Made by a program: the position numbers and the translations under genes
Assembly (NCBI GenBank): GCA_019418195.1
Contig: DYCJ01000036.1
Span: 10,479-16,137, forward strand
DNA from: Clostridiales bacterium
GTDB taxonomy: Bacteria; Bacillota; Clostridia; Lachnospirales; Lachnospiraceae
Direction: 5' to 3'
Length of the DNA stretch: 5,659 bases
In this document: one piece after another, positions 1 through 5,659 of the stretch
How positions within the stretch are numbered: position 1 is the first letter of the stretch
Layout: each line of letters opens with the position of its first letter
The notes under the pieces: generated by a model
The model's input: the letters and a program-made list of their open reading frames with translations, nothing else
Databases searched by the model: none
What the model was told of the DNA's origin: nothing

Positions 1-35
1 AATTGGAAAGTATGTCTCCTTTTGAATAGCAGGGA

Positions 36-1400
36 TTAATTCCCGACAATAGATTGCCTATAGTACCTGTCGTTTTCCAGTTCCCGGATATGCCGATCCC
101 TCTGGAAATACAGGCAGACAAATATGCCGGCAAACGCGATCACAAAGAACAGAAGTGCCGCGCCGGAACCCTTACCTGATCCGAAGACAAGAGTAAAAAT
201 GCTGTCCGCTGTCTGCGTCTGCATAAATGGTTCAAACACACAGTCCACCAGAAATCCGCCAAGCAGATATCCCAAAGGAATCGTGAAAAACTGAAGGGTG
301 TTCCTCGCGGAGTAAACCCTTCCCTGCATTTCCACAGGAATGCGCGAGCGGAAGAGAGCGTCCATGTTTGTGTTCATGACCGGGATGAACAGCCAGCCCA
401 GAATGGCGCCCAGGCACCATACCGGTGCACTCTGCCCCAGGGCGAGCAGAAAATTCTCTGTGCTCATGGAAAACAGAAGGGAACGGCAGATCATCTTTAC
501 CCGTTTTTTCGGAGCCGGGAGGAATGTGACGACTGCACTTCCAATGACATTTGCCAGGCCGGTGCATGTGTTGACAAGCGCCAGCGCAGTCTGGCTGCCT
601 CCGCCGCGGGAAAGCAGCATAGCGGGCAGTGCCGCGTTGTAGACGGATGCCACAAGATTGATGGCTGCGAGAAATAGGATCAAATCCAGTATCCCGCGGT
701 TCCTTTTCAAATATTTAAGCCCTGCAAGAGCAGACTGGAGGACAGATTCCTCTGCCGGGACCTCGCTGGTGGAAATCCCGGTCGGTCTGTCACGAAATTG
801 CCGGCGGGGGTCTGGGATTCGGATAAAGAATGCCAATGCGGTGAAAGCTGTCGAAAAAGTCAACAGGTCAAAAACAATCACTGCATAAATCCCGAGAAAG
901 CCGAGCAGTGCCGTGGCAATTACCGGTGAGAGGACGGTTACCAGGGAATTGGAAAATGTTCGCATCCCGGCAACTCTCTGATACTGTGCTTTTGGTGTCA
1001 GAAGGCTTACGGCCACATCGGAGGCCGGCTGCTGAAATGTATTTCCCAGTCCATTTAGTGCATTCAGCACGTAGAGATGCCACAGCTCAAGCCGCCCGGT
1101 AATGAGCAGCATCAGTACAGACAATGTGCAGAGTGCGGCAAAGCTGTCGCATATGAGCATGGTTGCTTTCTTATTCCATCGGTCGCTCAGCGCTCCTGCA
1201 AATATACTGAGCAGTACATAGGGAGCGTACGAGCATACAGTTAACAGTGCGGAGGCAAAAGCTGAGCCGTGCTGCTCGTAAGACCAGATGACAAGCGCAT
1301 AACTGGTCATGGAACTTCCGAGTGCAGAGAGCCCTTGTGTTGCCCAGAGAATAAGAAATGTATGTAATCCTTCAAATAGTTTTCTGAATTTATTTATCAT
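36..1400 (-). CDS. MFS transporter, DHA3-like drug efflux family
   Basis: Predicted integral membrane exporter of 454 residues, probably a proton-driven efflux pump for a drug or other small molecule. The substrate cannot be read from the sequence. About twelve hydrophobic segments are visible, roughly at residues 13-36, 46-70, 80-100, 105-130, 150-170, 171-192, 236-262, 270-293, 303-321, 326-347, 365-387 and 410-432. A charged cytoplasmic loop (193-235) lies between the two six-helix halves. The loop after helix 2 carries MFS motif A (GALSDRWNKKAT, 69-80). The stretch IPVEMQGRVYSARN (354-367) before helix 11 is typical of the DHA3 / MFS_3 group, which includes macrolide exporters of the Mef type. 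I start at the ATG at 1400 because AAGGAG lies 7 bases upstream. An upstream ATG in frame (1445) would add a 15-residue His- and Lys-rich extension and has no such site. Length is normal and the gene looks intact. No terminator is visible in the 35 bases beyond the stop. Confidence 0.9.
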   Translation of the reverse strand: MINKFRKLFEGLHTFLILWATQGLSALGSSMTSYALVIWSYEQHGSAFASALLTVCSYAPYVLLSIFAGALSDRWNKKATMLICDSFAALCTLSVLMLLITGRLELWHLYVLNALNGLGNTFQQPASDVAVSLLTPKAQYQRVAGMRTFSNSLVTVLSPVIATALLGFLGIYAVIVFDLLTFSTAFTALAFFIRIPDPRRQFRDRPTGISTSEVPAEESVLQSALAGLKYLKRNRGILDLILFLAAINLVASVYNAALPAMLLSRGGGSQTALALVNTCTGLANVIGSAVVTFLPAPKKRVKMICRSLLFSMSTENFLLALGQSAPVWCLGAILGWLFIPVMNTNMDALFRSRIPVEMQGRVYSARNTLQFFTIPLGYLLGGFLVDCVFEPFMQTQTADSIFTLVFGSGKGSGAALLFFVIAFAGIFVCLYFQRDRHIRELENDRYYRQSIVGN

Positions 1401-1407
1401 GACTTTG

Positions 1408-1413
1408 CTCCTT
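1408..1413 (-). promoter_or_regulatory. Ribosome binding site of the MFS transporter
   Basis: AAGGAG on the minus strand, 7 bases before the ATG at 1400. This site decides the start codon against the longer reading frame that begins at 1445. Its GGAGCAA stretch is repeated at 1558-1564, in and next to the right arm of the leader hairpin, so both could pair with the same upstream arm. Confidence 0.85.
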
Positions 1414-1558
1414 TTCGTTTCTTTTCTATGGAAATGAAAGTGCAAAGCCTGAAGCTGTCAGCGGTTTTTGATTGTCAGCGCCGCTGTGCTTTCCGGACGG
1501 TGCAGGTGTAAGCGGTTCCGTATACTGCAGGAAATCCCGCCGTCCTGATCTGTGATCT

Positions 1559-1602
1559 TGCTCCGTGTCAGTCCCGTCCGGGATCAGACTCTGCACGGAG
1601 CA
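1559..1602 (-). promoter_or_regulatory. Leader hairpin upstream of the MFS gene (candidate attenuator element)
   Basis: A 9-bp perfect inverted repeat lies within the transcribed leader of the transporter gene. In minus-strand RNA the left arm is UGCUCCGUG (1602-1594) and the right arm CACGGAGCA (1567-1559). The 26-base interior contains a smaller UCCC/GGGA stem. The left arm overlaps codons of the putative leader peptide, and the right arm follows its stop. There is no U-run after it, so it is not an intrinsic terminator. Part of the left arm (UGCUCC) is also complementary to GGAGCA in the transporter's ribosome binding site. A regulatory role is inferred; the inverted repeat is directly visible. 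Confidence 0.4.
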
Positions 1603-1622
1603 TGAGCAATGCATAATCTCAT
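1584..1622 (-). CDS. Putative 12-residue leader peptide upstream of the MFS gene
   Basis: A short frame reads MRLCIAHAPCRV and then TGA. Its ATG lies about 22 bases after the predicted transcription start. GAGGAG stands 10 bases upstream, slightly long but usable spacing. It is the first start codon on the predicted transcript, and its codons overlap the left arm of the leader hairpin. That arrangement is known from translational or transcriptional attenuation of antibiotic-resistance and efflux genes. The peptide has no obvious Arg-X-Arg stalling motif of the kind seen in macrolide-sensing leaders, so an inducer cannot be named. It may also be a chance frame. Confidence 0.35.
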   Translation of the reverse strand: MRLCIAHAPCRV

Positions 1623-1650
1623 GTTATATAATCTCCTCAAAATTTGTTCC

Positions 1651-1680
1651 ATTATAACTTTACAATAAGTGCTGTGTCAA
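1651..1680 (-). promoter_or_regulatory. Sigma-A promoter driving the MFS transporter
   Basis: On the minus strand TTGACA (1680-1675) and TATAAT (1656-1651) are separated by 18 bases. Both hexamers match the housekeeping consensus perfectly, so a strong basal promoter is expected. Transcription would begin near 1644, leaving an untranslated leader of about 240 bases before the ATG at 1400. That is far longer than translation needs. A strong promoter with a long leader fits control after initiation. Confidence 0.85.
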
Positions 1681-1750
1681 TTGTTCAAGGTTGATTCTGT
1701 ATTTTTACAGGTGTATGATTGAGGTAAATGTTTAGGGTTAATGAACAATT
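1679..1750. repeat. 9-bp inverted repeat bracketing the plus-strand promoter (candidate operator pair)
   Basis: AATTGTTCA (1679-1687) and TGAACAATT (1742-1750) are perfect inverted copies separated by 54 bases. The left copy overlaps the last two bases of the transporter's -35 box and fills most of the gap between the two divergent -35 boxes. The right copy lies between the plus-strand start point and the ribosome binding site of the nuclease-helicase gene. A similar sequence, AATTTGTTC, lies downstream of the transporter's -10 box at about 1641-1649. Repressor binding or DNA looping is possible but unproven, and the AT-rich composition raises the odds of coincidence. Confidence 0.4.
1691..1719 (+). 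promoter_or_regulatory. Probable sigma-A promoter for the EndoQ-UvrD gene
   Basis: TTGATT (1691-1696) and TATGAT (1714-1719) are separated by an optimal 17 bases. The matches to consensus are 4 of 6 and 5 of 6. The start point would be near 1726, about 46 bases before the ATG. The spacer contains the small perfect inverted repeat CTGTA-TTTT-TACAG (1697-1710), a possible binding site. This promoter points away from the transporter promoter, with only 10 bases between their -35 boxes, so the two probably compete for or share regulators. Confidence 0.6.
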
Positions 1751-1760
1751 ATTTTACGGC

Positions 1761-1767
1761 AGAGAGG
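1761..1767 (+). promoter_or_regulatory. Ribosome binding site of the EndoQ-UvrD gene
   Basis: AGAGAGG is followed by two tandem ATG codons, at 1772 (4-base gap) and 1775 (7-base gap). Spacing favours the second, which would shorten the protein by a single methionine. Confidence 0.6.
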
Positions 1768-1771
1768 TATC

Positions 1772-4700
1772 ATGATGTACATAGGAGATTTACATATTCA
1801 TTCCAGATATTCCCGGGCGACAAGCAAGGAATGCACGCCGGAGCATCTGGACCTGTGGGCGAGGAAGAAAGGCATCCATATCGTGGGAACCGGTGATTTC
1901 ACTCATCCGGCATGGCGGGAAGAGCTGGAGGAGAAACTGGAGCCGGCGGAGGACGGACTTTATGCGTTGAAAGACGAATACAGGATCAAAGATGAGGAGA
2001 TTCCGGGGGAAGTGATCCCAAGGTTTGTCATAACAGGCGAGATCAGTTCCATTTATAAGAAAAATGGGAAAGTACGTAAAGTCCACAGCCTGATTCTTCT
2101 GCCCGGTCTTGAGGATGCGGAGAAAATCTCGGCAAAGCTGGAGCAGATCGGAAATATCCATTCTGACGGACGGCCGATCCTCGGACTGGACTGTCATGAC
2201 CTGCTGGAGATCATTTTGGAACTGAGCCCGCAGGCAGTCTATGTGCCTGCCCATATCTGGACGCCTCATTTTTCCTTGTTCGGGGCATTTTCAGGATTTG
2301 ATACAGTGGAAGAATGCTTTGAAGACCTGACGCCGTACATCCACGCCATGGAGACGGGACTGTCCTCAGATCCGCCGATGAACTGGCGTGTCTCAGCGCT
2401 TGACCGATATCAATTGATTTCAAATTCAGACGCTCACTCTCCCGCAAAACTTGGAAGAGAGGCAAATTTATTTGACATTCCTCTGTCCTATGAAGGTCTG
2501 TCCCGTGCCATACAGACGGGTGAGGGCTTATACGGTACGATCGAGTTCTTCCCCGAGGAGGGCAAATATCATATGGATGGGCACCGGAAGTGTAATCTTT
2601 GTCTGACACCGTCTGATACACTGAAATATAATGGGATCTGCCCGGTGTGCGGCAGGAAGATCACGATAGGAGTGTCCCACCGTGTAGAAGAGCTTTCAGA
2701 CCGGGCAGAAGGATATATCAGGGAAAACGCAAAGCCGTTTGAGAGTCTGGTTCCGCTGCCGGAAGTCATTGGGGCTTCTGCGGGACATTCGGCGGCCAGT
2801 GTGAAGGTGCAGAGAGAATATCAGAAAATGCTCTCCGAGCTGGGCCCTGAATTCGAAATCCTGAGGAATCTGCCGCTGGAAGATATACGGAGGGTATCCG
2901 GCACACGCGTGGCCGAGGGAATCGGGCGACTGCGCCGCGGGCAGGTGGAGCGCTTACCGGGCTTTGACGGAGAATACGGTGTGATCAAACTGTTCAGCGC
3001 AGAAGAGCTGAATAATACAGAGGGCCAGATGAGTTTCTTCGAGCTTCTCGGAACCCAGGAAAGCGAAAAAGAAAAAGCAGAGAAAAATGCGGAGCTTCCG
3101 GCGAAACAGGAAGAGACTCAGGAAAAACAACAGGGACAACGGCAGAATATGTCTGCACGTTTGAACCCGGAACAGGAATATGCTGTCCGGTGTACATCGC
3201 CTCATATTGCGGTAAAGGCAGGCCCCGGCACGGGAAAGACAAAGACGCTTGTGTCCAGACTCCGCTATCTTCTGGAATACCGGAAAGTACGCCCGACGGA
3301 GATCACGGCGGTTACATTTACAAATCAGGCGGCAGCCGGGATGCGGGAGCGTATCGAGAAAGAGACAGGGAAGAAGCAGGCCGGTCGTGCAATGCAGATC
3401 GGAACATTTCATGCAATCTGTCTTAATTTCCTGAAAGAACAGGGAGAAGAATTTACTCTGATGGGAGAAGCGCAGCAGCGGATCATGGCGGAAGAGGTAA
3501 TCTCACACACAGGTGTAAATGCGAAGCCGGGTAAATTTCTGGAGCAGGTATCGCGCAGAAAATCCGGTATGGACAGAGTGCCCTCAGGTGACGCTGCCGG
3601 CGCGGATATTTCCGAAGATCCGGCATGGCAGCAGGCGTTCCGGAGTTATGAAGAACGGAAGCAGGAATTACATTTGCTGGATTTCGACGATCTTCTGCTG
3701 CGCGTGACAGAGCGCATTGAGCGCAGTCAGGTAAATGATGGCTGGGAGAGGAGATTCCGGTATCTTCTGGTCGATGAATTTCAGGATATTAACCCCGCCC
3801 AGCTTAAATTGGTGCAACTGTGGAGCCAGACGGGAAGGGAGTTGTTCGTGATCGGAGATCCGGACCAGTCAATCTACGGTTTCCGTGGAGCGGACAGTGC
3901 CTGTTTTGAGCGCCTCGGGAAAGAATATGACGACCTTGAGATCATAAGTCTGAAAGAGAATTACCGCTCCGCGCCTCAGATTCTGAAAGCAGCGTCAGCG
4001 GTGATCGGTGAAGCAGAAATTGGAGAAAAAGAGGAGAGAGAAATGCTTCGTCCGAATTGCCCGGACGGCGCGCCTGTCCGGCTTGTCCGCGCCGGGAGTC
4101 CTATGGGCGAGGCAATATTTATCGCAAAAGAAATCAACCGTATGGCAGGCGGCATGGGTATGATCGAGGCCCATCAGACTGCATGGGAGCATCCGGAAAA
4201 GAAAGTCCGCAGTTTTGACGAAATTGCGGTTCTCTGCCGCACCCACCATCAGGCAGAATTAGTGGAAAAATGTCTGCGCACAGAGAGCATCCCTTATGTG
4301 ATCGCCGGCAGGGAAGATTACCTGAGCGAAGAATCCGTGCAGAACAGCATCTGTTTCTTCCGCCTCATAGAGCAGACAGAGGAATCAGAGAATCTGCCGG
4401 ATTCACCGCATGAAGAATCAGAAAACACACATCAGTGTGAAGCTGAGAATATGGACGGCAACATTTCCGGGCCGGAGGTATGTGCGAGATATTTCTGGAA
4501 AATGGAGTGGAGCGATATGACCGTGGAAGTGATCAGAAATACTATGAGCAGATACCGCCCGCTCTATAAAAAGAAAAAGCCTCAGAAATTCCTTGAACAG
4601 TGGATGGAAGAGATGAAGCTGACAGACGATCCTGCCATGCAGAAACTCCTGCAGGCGTCAGTATTTTATAAGACGATGACGGAATTCCTGTATGCCTTTG

Positions 4701-5056
4701 AGCTGGGCGTGGAAAGTGACCTGAAGCGCTGCGGCAGTAAGAAATATACTTCCGACGCGGTCACTGTCATGACTCTGCACGGCTCGAAAGGACTTGAATT
4801 TCCAGTGGCATTTATCTACGGAGTGGAGAAAGGCTCGATCCCGCTGGAAAATGAGAAGCATCCGTCGGACAAAGAAGAAGAGCGCCGTTTGTTCTATGTG
4901 GGAATGACGAGGGCGAAAGAAGAATTGATCCTGACAATTTCCGGGGAGGAATCGGAATTCACCGGTGCCATTCCTGCGGATGTATCTGTTCATGAAAATG
5001 GAGAGAAAAAGAAAAAGGAGCAGGAATGGCAGCAGATGAGTTTGTTTGACATGTGA
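1772..5056 (+). CDS. Endonuclease Q-like PHP nuclease fused to UvrD/PcrA-type SF1A helicase
   Basis: A 1094-residue cytoplasmic protein with two catalytic halves, probably a DNA repair enzyme. Residues 1-260 are a PHP phosphoesterase: DLHIH (H8, H10), GTGDFTHP (D42, H45), TGE (E90), H105, PAHIW (H161), E194 and SDAHSP (D220, H222) are candidate metal ligands. Residues 274-293 form a zinc module, C-x2-C-x12-C-x2-C. A helical tail runs to 427. This order matches endonuclease Q (TIGR00375-type), which in Pyrococcus nicks 5' of deaminated bases and abasic sites. A charged linker (428-460) leads to a helicase with Q motif LNPEQ (464-468), Walker A AGPGTGKT (483-490), DEFQ (668-671), GDPDQSIYG (695-703), ENYRS (729-733), TLHGSKGLEF (1001-1010) and VGMTRAK (1043-1049). 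Motif spacing resembles UvrD, but only about 45 residues follow motif VI, so the PcrA/UvrD C-terminal Tudor-like domain is absent. The first of two tandem ATGs is used; 1775 is equally possible. No frameshift separates the halves. Substrate and activity are inferred. Confidence 0.9.
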   Translation: MMYIGDLHIHSRYSRATSKECTPEHLDLWARKKGIHIVGTGDFTHPAWREELEEKLEPAEDGLYALKDEYRIKDEEIPGEVIPRFVITGEISSIYKKNGKVRKVHSLILLPGLEDAEKISAKLEQIGNIHSDGRPILGLDCHDLLEIILELSPQAVYVPAHIWTPHFSLFGAFSGFDTVEECFEDLTPYIHAMETGLSSDPPMNWRVSALDRYQLISNSDAHSPAKLGREANLFDIPLSYEGLSRAIQTGEGLYGTIEFFPEEGKYHMDGHRKCNLCLTPSDTLKYNGICPVCGRKITIGVSHRVEELSDRAEGYIRENAKPFESLVPLPEVIGASAGHSAASVKVQREYQKMLSELGPEFEILRNLPLEDIRRVSGTRVAEGIGRLRRGQVERLPGFDGEYGVIKLFSAEELNNTEGQMSFFELLGTQESEKEKAEKNAELPAKQEETQEKQQGQRQNMSARLNPEQEYAVRCTSPHIAVKAGPGTGKTKTLVSRLRYLLEYRKVRPTEITAVTFTNQAAAGMRERIEKETGKKQAGRAMQIGTFHAICLNFLKEQGEEFTLMGEAQQRIMAEEVISHTGVNAKPGKFLEQVSRRKSGMDRVPSGDAAGADISEDPAWQQAFRSYEERKQELHLLDFDDLLLRVTERIERSQVNDGWERRFRYLLVDEFQDINPAQLKLVQLWSQTGRELFVIGDPDQSIYGFRGADSACFERLGKEYDDLEIISLKENYRSAPQILKAASAVIGEAEIGEKEEREMLRPNCPDGAPVRLVRAGSPMGEAIFIAKEINRMAGGMGMIEAHQTAWEHPEKKVRSFDEIAVLCRTHHQAELVEKCLRTESIPYVIAGREDYLSEESVQNSICFFRLIEQTEESENLPDSPHEESENTHQCEAENMDGNISGPEVCARYFWKMEWSDMTVEVIRNTMSRYRPLYKKKKPQKFLEQWMEEMKLTDDPAMQKLLQASVFYKTMTEFLYAFELGVESDLKRCGSKKYTSDAVTVMTLHGSKGLEFPVAFIYGVEKGSIPLENEKHPSDKEEERRLFYVGMTRAKEELILTISGEESEFTGAIPADVSVHENGEKKKKEQEWQQMSLFDM
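3026..3040 (+). other. Clamp-binding-like motif QMSFF at the end of the EndoQ module
   Basis: Codes for residues 419-423 of the fusion protein, at the boundary between the nuclease's helical tail and the charged linker. It resembles the bacterial beta-clamp pentapeptide QL(S/D)LF. Archaeal EndoQ is reported to work with PCNA, so a clamp contact at this place would be the bacterial equivalent. Weaker than the C-terminal copy because position 4 is Phe rather than Leu. Confidence 0.4.
5033..5047 (+). other. C-terminal clamp-binding-like motif QMSLF
   Basis: Codes for residues 1088-1092, followed only by Asp-Met and the stop, after a lysine- and glutamate-rich tail likely to be flexible. It differs from the consensus QL(S/D)LF only by Met for Leu. 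It also closely matches the QMSLL clamp motif of E. coli MutS. Placement at an exposed C-terminus is typical of functional clamp-binding peptides. Confidence 0.6.
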
Positions 5057-5063
5057 TGAGAAG

Positions 5064-5653
5064 CTATCCGGATACAGTCATGGAAAAAAGCCGTACAATA
5101 ATGTCCCGTGTTTCCGGAAACCGTTGCAGGATCACCTGGCGAATTACTTCGGGTGAGATAGGGGAGTTGATATCGAAAACTATCTCACCGCTGGCGGCGT
5201 CGCCTATGGCAATCGGGGCGTATGCTGCTCCGCCGGCTGCGATCTTCTGAGCTACTGCAAGACCGCCGATCGAATAGATGCCTATTGTGCAGCCTCCGAC
5301 TGCGAAGAGCCCAAATGCAAATCCACCGATGGCAAGCACTCCCCGGGCGCGGCAGAACTTCTGCCCGGGAAACCATCTTCCCACATTGATGTGGATCAGC
5401 GGGAGTCCGAAGATCGAGAGTCTGCTCTTGTATTCATAGTGCCAATGGTAAGGAACATAGTGAATTTCCCGGGCTGTCTGTGCGTAATCTGTTTCCGGCG
5501 CTTTGGAAGCCGGTTCAGGGGATGTGTGTCCTACAAGTTCATCTATGGATATATGGAAAAAATCACTCAGCTGGACCAGCTTATCCATTTCAGGTGTGGT
5601 AACACCCGTTTCCCTTAGTTAAAGATATTGTTGGGTATCTCAAGATGTGTCAT
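5064..5653 (-). pseudogene. XRE-family regulator with deleted helix-turn-helix head (remnant)
   Basis: From an ATG at 5588 a 174-residue frame starts MDKLVQLSDFFHISIDELVG, the usual end of an XRE helix-turn-helix domain. It continues with HYEYKSRLSIFGLPLIHINVG (about 50-70) and a short Ala-Ile-Gly-Gly hexad repeat (83-130), seen in clostridial XRE regulators of unknown ligand. The ATG is unlikely to be a true start. It has no ribosome binding site, and the codons before it still read ETGVTTPE, normal XRE sequence, until TAA at 5619-5621. In another frame, 5615-5653 reads MTHLEIPNNIFN and then TAA, resembling the beginning of such a regulator. The recognition helices between, about 30 residues, are missing, and the frames differ. 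I infer an internal deletion with frameshift. The gene converges on the nuclease-helicase, with 7 bases between stops. It may have further sequence beyond the window edge. Confidence 0.6.
5152..5189. repeat. 10-bp perfect inverted repeat downstream of the EndoQ-UvrD gene
   Basis: GGTGAGATAG (5152-5161) and CTATCTCACC (5180-5189) are separated by 18 bases. They lie about 95 bases after the nuclease-helicase stop and inside the converging regulator remnant. Transcripts of both strands could fold here. No T-run follows on either strand, so it is not a standard intrinsic terminator. It could protect or pause the convergent transcripts, or be chance. Confidence 0.4.
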
Positions 5654-5659
5654 TCGATT

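Noticed and set aside
1400..1445. Longer start for the transporter at 1445
   Set aside because: It adds MHFHFHRKETKRSKV, which is not transporter-like, lacks a ribosome binding site, and would bury the AAGGAG that is ideally placed for the ATG at 1400.
1426..1614. 62-residue minus-strand frame (MHCSCSVQSL...) filling the transporter leader
   Set aside because: Its ATG lies 18 bases from the nearest Shine-Dalgarno-like sequence, the composition is rich in Ser, Pro and Thr with no recognisable domain, and the 12-codon frame just upstream has the better initiation context. It looks like leader RNA read in an open frame by chance.
1697..1710. CTGTA-TTTT-TACAG as an SOS (LexA) box for the repair gene
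   Set aside because: The E. coli box is CTGT-N8-ACAG and this has N6. Gram-positive LexA sites are of the GAAC-N4-GTTC type, which is not present; the isolated GTTC and GAAC half-sites are 50 or more bases apart. No SOS control can be claimed.
1790..4993. Several minus-strand open frames of 60-160 residues opposite the EndoQ-UvrD gene
   Set aside because: They have cysteine-, arginine- and phenylalanine-skewed composition typical of antisense shadows, no domain signatures, and no ribosome binding sites supporting them. The plus-strand frame explains this whole stretch.
5110..5121. GTTTCCGGAAAC perfect palindrome, and TATCCGGATA at 5065-5074
   Set aside because: Short palindromes with no loop, inside or at the end of coding sequence, and without a T-run. 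They cannot form terminator hairpins and are likely chance.
1..5659. CRISPR array, tRNA, rRNA, insertion sequence or phage attachment site
   Set aside because: I looked for regularly spaced repeats, cloverleaf-like structures, transposase motifs and flanking direct repeats and saw none that I could support.

Overview
The window looks like chromosomal DNA from a mid-GC Gram-positive anaerobe, most likely a member of the Clostridia close to Lachnospiraceae. The grounds are purine-rich AAGGAG-type ribosome binding sites, a consensus housekeeping promoter, a DHA3-type MFS exporter, and an XRE regulator of the 'FGLPLIHINVG plus Ala-Ile-Gly-Gly repeat' kind that I associate with that group. The assignment is inferred from protein style, not from a marker gene.

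Layout. A 12-helix MFS drug-efflux-type transporter lies on the minus strand (36-1400). A 371-base divergent intergenic region follows. It holds a near-perfect minus-strand promoter (TTGACA, 18 bp, TATAAT), a transcribed leader of about 240 bases for the transporter with a possible 12-residue leader peptide and a hairpin, a weaker plus-strand promoter, and a 9-bp inverted repeat bracketing the plus-strand promoter. On the plus strand, 1772-5056 encodes one 1094-residue protein. On the minus strand, converging with only 7 bases between stop codons, is the effector part of an XRE-family regulator whose DNA-binding head appears to be deleted (5064-5653).

The main point of interest is the 1094-residue protein. 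Its first ~427 residues match the endonuclease Q architecture: a PHP metal-dependent phosphoesterase, a four-cysteine zinc module and a helical tail. Its last ~630 residues are a complete SF1A UvrD/PcrA-type helicase with all canonical motifs. Each half ends in a sequence resembling the bacterial sliding-clamp binding pentapeptide: QMSFF closes the nuclease and QMSLF sits at the extreme C-terminus. The reading I favour is a single-polypeptide repair machine for deaminated bases: it nicks 5' of the lesion, unwinds the lesion strand, and is tethered to the beta clamp. This is inferred from domain content and motifs; no activity can be shown from sequence alone.

The transporter and the repair enzyme share a control region but have no obvious common pathway, so their pairing may be incidental. 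The transporter's strong promoter and long leader suggest it is regulated after initiation. The damaged regulator at the right edge is probably a decaying neighbour rather than a regulator of either gene.
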